Shown here one piece after another: positions 19,701 through 28,343 of a stretch of DNA of 64,000 nucleotides. The DNA lies in assembly GCF_022565915.1 (NCBI RefSeq), contig NZ_JAJOYX010000001.1:124001-188000 (forward strand), given 5' to 3'. The notes under the pieces are model-generated. The model ran no database searches and had not been told where the DNA came from. It was given only the letters and a program-made list of their open reading frames with translations. The stretch is from Nesterenkonia sp. LB17 (GTDB taxonomy: Bacteria > Actinomycetota > Actinomycetes > Actinomycetales > Micrococcaceae). The position numbers and the translations under genes were made by a program. The first letter of the stretch is position 1. Every line of letters starts with the position of its first letter.

Positions 19701-20364
19701 CGGAGGCTCCGCCAGGGCTGTGGTCGAGGAGAGTGTGGGGAGGCTCATGGACTCAGCCGTCAGCTCCGGGATCGTCTCCGGGGCTGATCGCTCCTGGCTC
19801 GCAGCGGCCGCCGCCGATGATCAGCGCTGGTGGGAGGCCGAGTTCGGTCAGCCCGCTGACCGCACCGGGCTGGAGAGCGAGGCGAACATCTTCCGGTACC
19901 TCGGTGAGGACGTGCTGCTGCGCGTGGGCGTGGACGCCACCGCGGTTCAGCTGCTGCGCGCGCTGGTCGCAGCCCAGCGCGCCGGGGCAGAGGTGAGCAT
20001 CTCGGCGTACCCCAAGCTGCCGCCCGCGACTGCGAAGGCGCTGGAGCTGGGGCGCAGGACGCTGAAGCTGACGGTGACCCAGGAGACCACGGGTCAGTTC
20101 TCCACGGCGCTTGCCGCCGGTGTGCATGACCGCGGAGTCGGGGTGCGGGTGCGTGTGCTCGGCGCCGTGGACTCCGAGCTGCGCACGCGGCTCGCGGAGC
20201 GCCCTGAGGTGGCGCTGATCGCCGATGAGGTCACCGCCTCCGGCCGGGTGGAGCTGCGCTATTGGCTCAAGGAGCAGGCGGTCTCGATGACCCTGCACCG
20301 CTTCGGAAACCCCGCGCGGGACTTCCACCGATTGGCGCAGGAGCTCAAGCGGCCGGTGGTCTGA
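16735..20364 (+). CDS. putA: Bifunctional proline dehydrogenase / L-glutamate-gamma-semialdehyde dehydrogenase
   Basis: A 1209-aa enzyme that oxidises proline to glutamate in two steps, passing electrons to the quinone pool through FAD. The proline dehydrogenase barrel spans roughly residues 100-450 (YLPDALGATQELAQFANARV, KIRLVKGANLAVEK). The aldehyde dehydrogenase follows (TPPWNFPLAIPAGG, Glu753 in AETSGKN, catalytic Cys787 in GQKCSAA, EVFGPVLG). The last ~200 residues form an ALDH-superfamily-like C-terminal domain ending YWLKEQAVSMTLHRFGNP, the conserved C-terminal motif of long PutA proteins, which helps close the tunnel between sites. There is no N-terminal ribbon-helix-helix domain, so it is not self-regulating; control by the divergent GntR-type protein is likely. 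Confidence 0.95.
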   Translation: MSTQNTAELTDLSEAAVSKVTRWLQRGPGETGSSKPSKQSKNHAAADKSAQRLSAVLSHPNGLDFTVGFVDRVIRTEDTRAAASALAELGGLAPDTLSSLDRAQIRAGSALAKTLPDVVVPAARARMRSMVGHMVVDARDKPFGKAVASIKQDGHRLNINLLGEAVLGEAEADKHLQDTVDLLRRDDVDYVSIKVSSIASQISMWGFEQTVDYVVARLIPMYQEAAKAPAGSKFINLDMEEYRDLNLTIAVFKTLLSRPELKHYEGGIVLQAYLPDALGATQELAQFANARVAAGGAGIKIRLVKGANLAVEKVHGEIAGWPQVTCESKEATDANYKLVLHWLLTEENMAGVRIGVAGHNLFDIAFAHLLGAERGVTGQMEFEMLQGMATEQAEAVSADVGQLLLYVPAVRPAEFDVAISYLVRRLEENAASENFMSGIFELEVDGSGRGSEVFEREAQRFRDSLALLEEILSKHGHTAPGPQHTQDRSLEERQGAEALSSAGELKSDDAAALPPFVNEPDTDPALPANQRWAADAVARASQPGWLEGQSLPEKISGERIDELVAQARAAAEPWAARPAVERARILYRAADILAARRGHLVSIAAAEVGKSVAQTDPEISEAIDFARYYAHSALEIEQVEHARFIPDRLVLITPPWNFPLAIPAGGTFAALAAGAAVIHKPSNHTPHCSMAILDALWDAGVPREVLHGVYPFEGADGKRLVSHDGIDRVILTGASETAAMFRSWKPALAINAETSGKNALIVTPSADRDLAVADLVTSAFGHAGQKCSAASLGILVGSVYDSERFRRQLVDAASSMVVDWPSSLAATVGPLTEEPSEKLRRALTTLEPGESWLLEPRQLDDTGLLWSPGIKDGVKPGSFFHLTEVFGPVLGLMEATDLDEAIAAQNQVDFGLTGGIHSLEPAEVSTWLDRVQVGNAYVNRGITGAIVQRQSFGGWKQSSVGLGSKAGGPNYVMLFGRWEDDMVGAAAPAGGSARAVVEESVGRLMDSAVSSGIVSGADRSWLAAAAADDQRWWEAEFGQPADRTGLESEANIFRYLGEDVLLRVGVDATAVQLLRALVAAQRAGAEVSISAYPKLPPATAKALELGRRTLKLTVTQETTGQFSTALAAGVHDRGVGVRVRVLGAVDSELRTRLAERPEVALIADEVTASGRVELRYWLKEQAVSMTLHRFGNPARDFHRLAQELKRPVV

Positions 20365-20407
20365 GGCTTGACCAGGTCACTCGCCGAGGCGGATTCGCAA
20401 GGTGTAC

Positions 20408-20430
20408 GCCGCCGACAGTTCTTCGGCGGC
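20408..20430 (+). terminator. Hairpin after putA, possible terminator
   Basis: GCCGCCGA, a 7-nt loop, then TCGGCGGC, 43 nt after the putA stop. There is no U-run after it, as is common in high-GC actinobacteria, so termination is plausible but not certain. Confidence 0.45.
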
Positions 20431-20454
20431 AGTCCGGATCCTCGGTCTGCACGG

Positions 20455-20499
20455 CCTGAGACTGCGCGCGCTGAGACTGCGTGCGCTGAGACTGCGCGG
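20455..20499. repeat. 15-nt tandem repeat, three copies
   Basis: Near-identical units of the form SCTGAGACTGCGYGS at 20455-20469, 20470-20484 and 20485-20499, in the non-coding stretch after putA. Confidence 0.8.
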
Positions 20500-20710
20500 C
20501 CTGACCGAGCAGCGGCAGGAACGCCCGGCTGGCGCGCAGCGTCGGCGGCTCGGGCTCAGTGAACACGTCCAGCCCTGCACCGCGGGCGGCCCTGCCGTCC
20601 TGTCAAGGGTCTCCGCGCTGGTCATCGGCTCCAGGGCGGTGAGCGCGCTGGTGTGCGTGAAGGGAGTCCTTCCACTTGGTGCGGCCGAGGCAGCTCCCTA
20701 TCCTGGGGGG

Positions 20711-21412
20711 ATGCGTCACAACCCGGATTACGCCCTCGAGGACCTCGAGGCCATCAAGGACCTGATCACTGCGCACCCCTGGTGCACCTTCGTGGCACAC
20801 ACCCCGGCGGGCCTCGTCGCCTCGCACTACCCGGTGATCCTCGAGGCCCAGGCCGACGACGACGGCGGGCTCGTCCTGCTCAGCCATGTCGGTCGGCCCG
20901 ATGAGGCCAAGCTCGGGCTGGGTGGTGCTGGCGGGACCGAGCCGAGCGAGCTGCTCGCGATCATCCAAGGGCCGCACGGCTACATCTCACCGAGCTGGTA
21001 CGGCAGCCGCCCGAATGTGCCCACCTGGAACTTCGCCGCGGCGCACCTCTATGGCGTGCCCGAGGTCCTCTCCGAGACCGAGAACCTCTCCGTGCTGCAC
21101 CGCCTCGTGGAGCACTTCGAGCGCCCGCTCCCGGACCCGCACCTGCTCGACGCCACGGAGGAGAACAGCGAATACGCCCAGCGGATCGTGCGCGGGACCG
21201 TCGGGTTCCGGCTGCGCGTCACCCGCATCGAGGCCAAGGAGAAGATGAGCCAGGACAAGTCCATGGAATCAGTGCGCAACATCATCGATGAGCTGCGCGG
21301 CACCGGCCCCTATGCGGACCCGGCGCTGGCAGATCGGATGTCCCGGGTGAATGAGGCGGCACTGAATGAGGCGGCACTGCGGGAGACCGCTGTGAAGGGA
21401 GATGCCCGATGA
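20711..21412 (+). CDS. FMN-binding negative transcriptional regulator, PaiB family
   Basis: A 233-aa protein of the split-barrel flavin-binding fold. The family block SPSWYGSRPNVPTWNFAAAH is intact, as are an N-terminal LITAHPWCTFVA segment and KEKMSQDK near the C-terminus. PaiB members were described as negative regulators of sporulation and degradative enzymes, but are biochemically flavin-binding proteins of uncertain role. ATG 20711 is 6 nt after TATCCT (20699-20704), again a leaderless-type start, with a run of six G between. It is translationally coupled (ATGA) to the amidohydrolase that follows. Confidence 0.85.
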   Translation: MRHNPDYALEDLEAIKDLITAHPWCTFVAHTPAGLVASHYPVILEAQADDDGGLVLLSHVGRPDEAKLGLGGAGGTEPSELLAIIQGPHGYISPSWYGSRPNVPTWNFAAAHLYGVPEVLSETENLSVLHRLVEHFERPLPDPHLLDATEENSEYAQRIVRGTVGFRLRVTRIEAKEKMSQDKSMESVRNIIDELRGTGPYADPALADRMSRVNEAALNEAALRETAVKGDAR

Positions 21413-22980
21413 ATCCAACGTCACGGCGTTCTGACTCGCTGATCCTGCGCAACGTCCGGCTCCCCGGTGGGGATGGCGCGCTGACCTCGGGCCCGGTCCT
21501 GCACGATGTGCACCTGGTGGATGGGCGGGTGGCATCCCTGGCCCCCGCCGGGCCGGGGGCCCGGCGGGGAGGAGCTGCAGGCGCCGACTCCCTGGACGCC
21601 GACGGCCGCTTCCTGATCCCTGGGCTGTGGGACCACCACGTGCACTTCACCCAGTGGGTGATCGCGCGGCGGCGCCTCGACCTCGCCGCGACCACCAGCG
21701 CGGCAGAGGTGCTGCAGCTGGTGCGCGGGGCGCTCAGCTCCGACCCGGCGCTCGCGGTGGAAGGTTCGGAACAGGCGGGCTCTGGCGTCGTCGGGTACGG
21801 GTTCCGGGATGGGCTCTGGCCCGACCTTCCCTCGCTGAGCAGCCTGGACGAGGCGACCGGTTCGGTGCCGGTGGGCCTGATCAGCGGCGATTTGCACTGC
21901 ATGTGGCTCAACACCGCGCTGCAGACTCGACTGGGAGTCTCCACGGACGCCAGCGGGCTGCTGCGCGAGGCGGACTCCTTCGCCGTGATGGACCAGCTCC
22001 AGGACCCCGCCGCGCTGACCCCCGAGATCTACCGGCAGACCGCTCAGGCGGCGGCGAAGCGTGGGGTGGTGGGGATCGTCGAGTTCGAGAATGCCGACAA
22101 CATCTCCCAGTGGCCGCTGCGCACCGCGGCCGGAGTGGATTCGTTGCGCGTGGAGGTGTCCGTCTGGCCCGACCGGCTGCAGTCGGCGCTGCTGGCGGGG
22201 ATCTCCACCGGCGATGCGCTCGATGAGCGCGGACTGGTGACCATGGGGCCGCTGAAGGTGATCTCCGACGGTTCGCTGAACACCCGCACCGCCTGGTGCT
22301 GGGACCCCTATCCGGAGGTGGACCTGATGCATCCGCACAGCTGCGGGATGCAGACGGTGCCGATGGATGAGCTGCAGGATGTGATGCGTCAGGCCCGCGA
22401 CGGGGGGATCGCCGCGGCGATCCACGCGATCGGGGACCGGGCGAACAGCGCCGTGCTCGACGCGTTCGAGGCGCTGGCCATGCCGGGAGTGATCGAACAT
22501 GCCCAGCTGCTGCGCTGGGAGGACATCCCGCGCTTCGCCCGGCTCGGACTCACCGCCAGCGTGCAGCCCGAACATGCGATGGATGACCGTGACGTGGCCG
22601 ATGCATATTGGGCCGGGCGCACCGATCGGGCCTTCCCGCTGGACGCGCTCACCCGCGCCGGGGTGCCGCTGCGGCTGGGCTCCGATGCGCCGGTCGCCCC
22701 GCTGGACCCGTGGGTGGCCATCGCCGCGGCGGTGAGTCGAAGCCGCGACGGCCGGGACGCGTGGCATCCGGAGCAGCGCCTGGACCCGGCCACCGCGCTC
22801 GCGGCAGCCACCCGCGGGGGCACCGCAAAGGGAAGTCACCAGGTCAGCGAGGGAGACGCGGCGGATCTGGTGCTCGTGGAGACCGATCCTCTCGCTGATC
22901 CTCAAGCCGTCGGTCTGCGTGAGATGGGCGTCTCCGCGACGCTGCTCGGCGGTCGGCTGACCTACGACGGGATCAGCTGA
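21409..22980 (+). CDS. YtcJ-like amidohydrolase (amidohydrolase family 3)
   Basis: A 523-aa metal-dependent hydrolase. The metal-binding HxH is in WDHHVHF after an N-terminal beta-sandwich. Further family segments are SGDLHCMWLNTAL, KVISDGSLNTRTAWC, AAIHAIGDRANSAVLDAFE, IEHAQLL and LGSDAPVAPLDPW, with the C-terminal sandwich ending DLVLVETDPL. Members hydrolyse amide or formamide-like substrates; the natural substrate is usually unknown. It starts inside the PaiB-like stop (ATGA), so the two are made together, but the pairing does not tell the substrate. Confidence 0.85.
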   Translation: MNPTSRRSDSLILRNVRLPGGDGALTSGPVLHDVHLVDGRVASLAPAGPGARRGGAAGADSLDADGRFLIPGLWDHHVHFTQWVIARRRLDLAATTSAAEVLQLVRGALSSDPALAVEGSEQAGSGVVGYGFRDGLWPDLPSLSSLDEATGSVPVGLISGDLHCMWLNTALQTRLGVSTDASGLLREADSFAVMDQLQDPAALTPEIYRQTAQAAAKRGVVGIVEFENADNISQWPLRTAAGVDSLRVEVSVWPDRLQSALLAGISTGDALDERGLVTMGPLKVISDGSLNTRTAWCWDPYPEVDLMHPHSCGMQTVPMDELQDVMRQARDGGIAAAIHAIGDRANSAVLDAFEALAMPGVIEHAQLLRWEDIPRFARLGLTASVQPEHAMDDRDVADAYWAGRTDRAFPLDALTRAGVPLRLGSDAPVAPLDPWVAIAAAVSRSRDGRDAWHPEQRLDPATALAAATRGGTAKGSHQVSEGDAADLVLVETDPLADPQAVGLREMGVSATLLGGRLTYDGIS

Positions 22981-23004
22981 GCGGCTCGGAGTGAGCGAAG
23001 CGCG

Positions 23005-23211
23005 TCAGTCTCTCCGGGCCTGGTGCGCCAGCAGCGCCGCCAGGCAGCCGCCGTAGAGCACGATGGTGATCATCCCGACCGGGAGATCGGACTCAGGCGC
23101 AAGCAGGGCTCCTTCATGGCTGCTGGAAACCTGGTCGCGCCAGCTGAGCTCCGCCCGCCTGAGGGCAGTGTCAGCACCGGGCATACCGGTTCCACGCCGC
23201 CCATGGGACAA
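23005..23211 (-). CDS. Doubtful small membrane ORF with a MetS-like tail
   Basis: A 68-codon frame whose last ~22 residues, [22 protein letters not shown], look like one membrane helix plus a basic tail, similar to MetS-type small subunits of NSS amino-acid importers. No importer gene is adjacent. The first half overlaps the rlmN promoter region and has no resemblance to anything. The rest of this 239-nt gap shows nothing else. It may be a chance frame or a remnant. Confidence 0.2.
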   Translation of the reverse strand: MSHGRRGTGMPGADTALRRAELSWRDQVSSSHEGALLAPESDLPVGMITIVLYGGCLAALLAHQARRD

Positions 23212-23219
23212 TCAGTGCG

Positions 23220-24644
23220 ATGTCATCTTCGAAGAACTCGCGCCCCGAACCGTCCAGCTCCGCGCCCAAGCAGGGGCCGGCCCGCAGTGCCTCCGGGGCG
23301 CCGAAAACCGCAGCCGGCGGTCCGCCGAGAAGCTCCACATCGGCTCCGCCCGCAGATGCCACGCGTCCGCAGATCCGGCCCAAGGCAGAGGGCTGGAAGC
23401 AGCCTATGGACGCCGAGGGTCGACCGAAGCTCCAGTTCGCGCAGCCCAAGGTCAAGCAGCCGCCCAAGCACCTGGCGGACATGACCCTGGACGAGCGGAT
23501 CGCCCGGGCCAAGGAGCTGGGCATCTCCGGCTTCCGCGCCAAGCAGCTCTCGGTGCACTACTTCCGGCACTACACCTCGGACCCGGAGCAGATGACCGAT
23601 CTGCCCGCCGAGACCCGCGAACAGCTGGTCGAGGAGTTCCTGCCCCCGCTGCTCACCGAGGTCCGCCGGCTCAAGACCGACGACGGCGCCACGATCAAGT
23701 TCCTCTGGCGGCTCTTCGACGGCGCCATGATCGAGTCGGTGCTGATGCGCTACCGCAGCCGGATCACGCTGTGCATCTCCTCGCAGTGCGGCTGTGGGAT
23801 GAACTGCCCCTTCTGCGCCACCGGCCAGAACGGACTGACCCGCAACATGTCTTCGGCTGAGATCGTGGACCAGATCGTCCAGGCCAACCGGGCCATCGCC
23901 GCCGGAGAGCTCGACGCGCCGAACGCCGCCGAGATCGCCGACGAAGCCGACCATGCGGCCCTGGGCGAGGAGACCGACTTCGCGGAGTCCGAGGAATCGG
24001 CAGCCGCGGGCAAGGGCGCGTCGTCGTCCCCAGGCGTGGGCCCGCAGCGGGTCTCCAACATCGTCTTCATGGGGATGGGCGAGCCGCTGGCGAACTACAA
24101 GCGGGTGATGAACGCCGTGCGCCGGATGGTGGATCCCGCGCCGGAGGGCCTCGGGATGAGCGCCCGCGGGATCACCATCTCCACCGTGGGACTGGTCCCG
24201 GCGATCCGCAAGCTCGCCGATGAGAACCTGCCGATCACCTTCGCGCTGAGCCTGCACGCCCCCGACGACGAGCTGCGCGACGAGCTCATCCCGGTGAACT
24301 CGCGCTGGAAGGCCGATGAGGCCATCGACGCGGCGTACCACTACTACAAGACCACCGGCCGGCGGGTGTCCATCGAGTACGCACTGATCAAGGACATGAA
24401 CGATCACCAGTGGCGCGCCGAGCTGCTGGCCGAGAAGCTCAACGCCCGCGGCCGCGGCTGGGTGCACGTGAACCCGATCCCGCTGAACCCCACCCCGGGA
24501 TCGATCTGGACCTCCTCGGAGCCCGACGTGATGCGAGCCTTCGTGAACCGGCTCGAGTCACTCGGGGTGCCCACCACGCTGCGCGACACCCGCGGCAAGG
24601 AGATCGACGGCGCCTGCGGCCAGCTCGCCGCCGCTGAGGACTGA
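23220..24644 (+). CDS. rlmN: 23S rRNA (adenine-2503-C2)-methyltransferase RlmN
   Basis: A 474-aa radical-SAM enzyme that methylates A2503 of 23S rRNA and A37 of some tRNAs. The Fe-S cluster Cys residues are C192, C196 and C199 in [12 protein letters not shown]. Other family blocks are [43 protein letters not shown] and the catalytic Cys near the end in DGACGQL. An ~85-residue disordered N-terminus and a ~40-residue acidic Ala/Glu-rich insert between the cluster and the MGMGEP motif make it longer than most. Starts at ATG 23220 with weak GACAAT ahead. It lies 20 nt before the UvrA-like gene. Confidence 0.93.
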   Translation: MSSSKNSRPEPSSSAPKQGPARSASGAPKTAAGGPPRSSTSAPPADATRPQIRPKAEGWKQPMDAEGRPKLQFAQPKVKQPPKHLADMTLDERIARAKELGISGFRAKQLSVHYFRHYTSDPEQMTDLPAETREQLVEEFLPPLLTEVRRLKTDDGATIKFLWRLFDGAMIESVLMRYRSRITLCISSQCGCGMNCPFCATGQNGLTRNMSSAEIVDQIVQANRAIAAGELDAPNAAEIADEADHAALGEETDFAESEESAAAGKGASSSPGVGPQRVSNIVFMGMGEPLANYKRVMNAVRRMVDPAPEGLGMSARGITISTVGLVPAIRKLADENLPITFALSLHAPDDELRDELIPVNSRWKADEAIDAAYHYYKTTGRRVSIEYALIKDMNDHQWRAELLAEKLNARGRGWVHVNPIPLNPTPGSIWTSSEPDVMRAFVNRLESLGVPTTLRDTRGKEIDGACGQLAAAED

Positions 24645-24664
24645 CACCTAAGGACTGTCTGCCC

Positions 24665-27019
24665 ATGAACGAGTCCGCACGCCGCCACGACGTCATCGAG
24701 GTGATCGGTGCGCGGGAGAACAACCTCAAGGGCTTCAGTCTGCAGATCCCGAAGCGGGCGCTCACGGTCTTCACCGGGGTCTCCGGCTCGGGGAAGTCCT
24801 CACTGGTCTTCGGGACCATCGCCGCGGAGTCTCAACGGATGATCAACGAGACCTACAGCGCCTTCCTGCAGGGGTTCATGCCCAGCCTGAACCGGCCAGA
24901 TGTCGAGGACCTGCAGGGCCTGACCGCGGCGATCGTGGTCAACCAGGAGCGCCTCGGCGCGAACATCCGCTCCACGGTGGGCACCGTGACCGATGTCAAC
25001 ACACTGCTGCGGATCCTCTTCAGCCGAATCGGGGAGCCGCACATCGGCTCCCCGCAGGCCTTCTCCTTCAACGTGGCAAGCATCAGCGGGGCCGGCGCGG
25101 TCAGCTTCGAACGCGGCGGAGAGACCACCAAGGAGCGCCGCGAATTCAGCGTCACCGGCGGCATGTGCCCGCGCTGTGACGGCCGCGGCCAGATCAACGA
25201 CATCGACGTCGCCCAGCTCATCGATGACACCAGGTCGCTGAACGAGGGCGCCATCACCGTGCCCGGGTACAAGGCCGGCGGATGGTCGGTGCGGTACTAC
25301 TCCGAGTCCGGCTTCTTCGATCCGGACAAGCCGGTGCGGGACTACACCGAGCAGGAACGTCACGACCTGCTGCACCGCGAGCCCGAGAAGGTCAGCATCG
25401 GCGGGATCAACATGACCTACCAGGGCCTGGTGCCGCAGGTGCGCAAGTCCATGCTCGCCAAGGACCGCGACGCGATGCAGCCCCATATCCGGGCCTTCGT
25501 GGACCGCGCGGTCACCTTCGTCACCTGCCCCGAATGTGACGGGACCAGGTTGAGCGCGCTCACCCGCTCGGTGACGGTCAGGGGCCGCAACATCGCCGAG
25601 GTCTGCGCGATGCAGCTCAGCGACCTCGCCGAGTGGCTGCGCGCACTGGAGGCGCCCGCCGTCGCGCCGCTGCGCGCCTCGCTGCTGGAGACCGTGGAAC
25701 ACTTCATCGACATCGGGCTGGGCTACCTGAGCCTGGATCGCCCCGCCGGCACGCTCTCCGGCGGCGAGGCGCAGCGGGTGAAGATGATCCGCCACCTCGG
25801 CTCGGCGCTGACCGACATCACCTATGTCTTCGACGAGCCCACCATCGGGCTGCACCCGCATGACATCGCCCGGATGAACACGATGCTGCTGCGGCTGCGC
25901 GACAAGGGCAACACCGTGTTGGTGGTCGAGCACAAGCCCGAGACCATCGAGATCGCCGATCATGTGGTGGACCTGGGCCCTCGGGCAGGGGAGGCCGGCG
26001 GTGAGCTCTGCTTCGAGGGCACCGTTGCGGCGCTGCGCGGCAGCGCGACGCTGACCGGCCGGCACCTCGGCTACCGGGCGCAGGTCAAGGACCAGGTCCG
26101 TGATTCCAGCGGAGCGCTGGAGATCCGGGGTGCGCGGACCAACAACCTGCGCGACGTCGACGTGGACATCCCCACCGGAGTGCTCACCGTGATCACCGGG
26201 GTGGCCGGATCGGGGAAGTCCACGCTGATCGAAGGCAGCCTCGCCGGACGCGAGGGGGTGGCCTTCATCGACCAGGCCGGGATCAAGGGCTCCAGCCGCT
26301 CGAACCCCGCCACCTACACGGGGCTCCTGGAGCCCATCCGCAAGGCCTTCGCCAAGGCCAACGGGGTCAAGCCCGCACTGTTCAGTGCGAACTCCGAAGG
26401 AGCCTGCCCCACCTGCGGCGGCGCGGGGGTCATCTATACCGAGCTGGGCGTGATGGAGACCGTGGCGAGTCCGTGCGAGGACTGCGAGGGCCGCCGCTTC
26501 CGCCGCGAGGTGCTTGCCTACACGCTGGGCGACCTGAACATCAGCCAGGTGCTCAACCTCTCGGTGGATCAGGCGCAAGAGTTCTTCTCCGGCGGAGCAG
26601 CCCGGCTGCCCGCCGCCACCAAGATCCTCACCCGACTCTCCGACGTCGGACTCGGCTACCTGCGGCTGGGGCAGCCGCTGAACACCCTCTCCGGAGGCGA
26701 GCGGCAGCGGATCAAGCTGGCCACGAAGATGTCCGACCCCGGCGGGGTCTACGTCCTGGACGAGCCCACCACCGGGCTGCACCTGGCCGATGTGGAGAAC
26801 CTGCTGGGCCTGCTCGATCGGCTCGTGGACTCCGGCACCTCTGTGGTGGTGATCGAACACCACCAGGCGGTGATGGCCCATGCCGACTGGATCATCGATC
26901 TGGGTCCCGGCGCCGGCACCGACGGCGGGCGGGTGGTCTTCACCGGCACCCCGGCGCAGCTGATCCATGAGGCTGAGACGCTCACCGCTGAACACCTGGG
27001 GCGTTACGTGACCGGGTGA
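24665..27019 (+). CDS. UvrA-like ABC ATPase (short UvrA paralogue)
   Basis: A 784-aa protein with two ABC ATPase halves of the UvrA type. Walker A sites are GVSGSGKSSLVF and GVAGSGKSTLIE, signatures LSGGEAQRVKM and LSGGERQRIKL, and Zn-binding Cys pairs occur in CPRCDGRG and CPTCGGAG. It is about 170 residues shorter than true UvrA and lacks the usual UvrB-binding insertion, so it matches the class that includes DrrC of anthracycline producers, linked to DNA-intercalator tolerance. No UvrB or UvrC is nearby. It probably shares a transcript with rlmN. Role in repair or drug tolerance is inferred from family only. Confidence 0.88.
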   Translation: MNESARRHDVIEVIGARENNLKGFSLQIPKRALTVFTGVSGSGKSSLVFGTIAAESQRMINETYSAFLQGFMPSLNRPDVEDLQGLTAAIVVNQERLGANIRSTVGTVTDVNTLLRILFSRIGEPHIGSPQAFSFNVASISGAGAVSFERGGETTKERREFSVTGGMCPRCDGRGQINDIDVAQLIDDTRSLNEGAITVPGYKAGGWSVRYYSESGFFDPDKPVRDYTEQERHDLLHREPEKVSIGGINMTYQGLVPQVRKSMLAKDRDAMQPHIRAFVDRAVTFVTCPECDGTRLSALTRSVTVRGRNIAEVCAMQLSDLAEWLRALEAPAVAPLRASLLETVEHFIDIGLGYLSLDRPAGTLSGGEAQRVKMIRHLGSALTDITYVFDEPTIGLHPHDIARMNTMLLRLRDKGNTVLVVEHKPETIEIADHVVDLGPRAGEAGGELCFEGTVAALRGSATLTGRHLGYRAQVKDQVRDSSGALEIRGARTNNLRDVDVDIPTGVLTVITGVAGSGKSTLIEGSLAGREGVAFIDQAGIKGSSRSNPATYTGLLEPIRKAFAKANGVKPALFSANSEGACPTCGGAGVIYTELGVMETVASPCEDCEGRRFRREVLAYTLGDLNISQVLNLSVDQAQEFFSGGAARLPAATKILTRLSDVGLGYLRLGQPLNTLSGGERQRIKLATKMSDPGGVYVLDEPTTGLHLADVENLLGLLDRLVDSGTSVVVIEHHQAVMAHADWIIDLGPGAGTDGGRVVFTGTPAQLIHEAETLTAEHLGRYVTG

Positions 27020-27098
27020 GCCCGAGTCAGGTTAGGATTTTGCAGCTGCTGTGAGGACTGTCCGATCTGGCCGCTGATACACCCATATACTCGTCACC

Positions 27099-27503
27099 AT
27101 GACGCAGCTGCGAGTTTCACAGGTCGCCCGCCTTCTGGGAGTCAGCTCCGACACCGTGCGCCGGCTGATCAGCGCAGGGACCCTGAGTGGAGCACCTGAC
27201 GCAGCCGGACGGACCGCCGTCAGCGGCGAGTCCGTGGCGGCCTACGCGCGGTCTCGTTCCGAGCCCGGCTCTGACGGGTCGCGCGTGTCCGCGAGGAACC
27301 GGCTCGAGGGCATCGTCACCGAGGTGAAGACCGACGGGGTGATGGCACAGGTCGAGGTCGCCGCAGGCGCATTCAGGCTGACCTCCCTGATGACCCGCGA
27401 TGCCGCCGAGGAGATGCGCCTGGCCCCAGGCGTTCCCGCCACCGTCGTGGTCAAGGCCACCAACGCGGTGGTCGAACTGGGGGAGATCATCGATGAGCGG
27501 TAG
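27099..27503 (+). CDS. HTH-Mop (TOBE) molybdate-binding protein
   Basis: A 134-aa two-domain protein. The N-terminal ~50 residues are an excisionase/MerR-like helix-turn-helix (VSQVARLLGVSSDTVRRLISAG, ending ESVAAYARSR). The rest is a Mop/TOBE domain (ARNRLEGIVTEVKTDGVMAQVEV, PGVPATVVVKATNAVVEL) that binds molybdate or molybdopterin. It overlaps modA by 11 nt and so belongs to the mod operon; it may sense molybdate and control it, or store it. ATG 27099 follows TATACT (27086-27091) by 7 nt, a leaderless-type start for the operon. Confidence 0.85.
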   Translation: MTQLRVSQVARLLGVSSDTVRRLISAGTLSGAPDAAGRTAVSGESVAAYARSRSEPGSDGSRVSARNRLEGIVTEVKTDGVMAQVEVAAGAFRLTSLMTRDAAEEMRLAPGVPATVVVKATNAVVELGEIIDER

Positions 27504-28338
27504 AAGCCCGAGCGGCAGAAGGCCGCGTCGCCTGCGCGTCGGCGCAGGGGTGGGCCTGATGCTCGCGGTCACGGGCTGCGCGACGCCCGGGTCAGGCAGC
27601 TCAGGGCCGGAGACCGATCAGGGCGCTGCCGACGTGCGGGTGCAGGTCGCGGCCGCAGCCGATCTCAAGTACGCCCTCGACGAGGTGATCGATGAGTTCG
27701 CTGTCGATCATCCAGAGGTCGAGGTGGCAGTGACCTATGGCTCCTCCGGGAACTTTGCGGCGCAGATCCGCAACGGAGCTCCGTTCGACGTCTACCTCTC
27801 TGCAGACATCGAGCTGGCGCAGGATCTCGCCGAGGACGGATTCGGCGACCCGGACTCAGTCTTCGACTACGCCGTGGGCCGCCTGGTCGTCTGGGCGCCG
27901 CAGGATTCCCCCGCGGATGTCGAGGCTGGAATCGACGGGCTCGTCGCTGAGGAGGTGCGCACCGTGGCCATCGCGAATCCGGAGCACGCCCCCTACGGCG
28001 AGGCCGCCCAGGCCGCGATTCAGACAGCAGGTGCCACCGAGGAGCTGCAGAGCAAGCTCGTGCTCGGGGAGAACATCGCTCAGGCGGCGGAATTCGTGCT
28101 GAGCGGCAACGCCGATGCCGGCATCGTCGCCCTGTCATTGGCGCTCTCGCCACCGATGACCGGCGCGGGCAGCCATGTCGAGGTGCCGCTGGACTCGTTC
28201 CCCACGCTGCGCCAGGGCGGGATGCTGCTCGATGATGCGACTGTGCAGGATGAAGACTTCGTGGCCTTCATCGGTTCCGAGGAGGGTCAGGCGATCCTTG
28301 CCGACTATGGGTTCTACCCGCCCTCGGGCGAGGACTGA
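27493..28338 (+). CDS. modA: Molybdate ABC transporter substrate-binding lipoprotein
   Basis: A 281-aa lipoprotein that captures molybdate (or tungstate) outside the membrane. Signal peptide with Arg-rich start and lipobox AVTGC (Cys29). The body has the ModA blocks VQVAAAADLKYALDEVI, VTYGSSGNFAAQIRNGAPFDVYLSAD and LSGNADAGIVALSLAL. The ATG at 27493 lies within the end of the HTH-Mop gene and gives the normal signal peptide. It is the first transport gene of modABC and is followed 5 nt later by modB. Confidence 0.92.
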   Translation: MSGRSPSGRRPRRLRVGAGVGLMLAVTGCATPGSGSSGPETDQGAADVRVQVAAAADLKYALDEVIDEFAVDHPEVEVAVTYGSSGNFAAQIRNGAPFDVYLSADIELAQDLAEDGFGDPDSVFDYAVGRLVVWAPQDSPADVEAGIDGLVAEEVRTVAIANPEHAPYGEAAQAAIQTAGATEELQSKLVLGENIAQAAEFVLSGNADAGIVALSLALSPPMTGAGSHVEVPLDSFPTLRQGGMLLDDATVQDEDFVAFIGSEEGQAILADYGFYPPSGED

Positions 28339-28343
28339 GCAGG

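Larger units (their letters stand above)
20365..20710. other. 346-nt intergenic stretch without a convincing gene
   Basis: Between putA and the PaiB-like gene. It contains a hairpin and a triplicated 15-mer (listed separately). The frame of the next gene is open through part of it, but the translation is Leu-Arg-rich low complexity and shows no family resemblance. Confidence 0.6.

Noticed and set aside
20402-20710. N-terminal extension of the PaiB-like gene
   Set aside because: Translation is Leu-Arg repeats from a tandem DNA repeat, and a -10 element lies just before 20711.
24800-26995. 731-codon open frame on the minus strand across the UvrA-like gene
   Set aside because: It is the antisense shadow of a gene with intact Walker and signature motifs; composition is His/Gly/Asp-rich with no family resemblance. 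High GC makes long antisense frames common.
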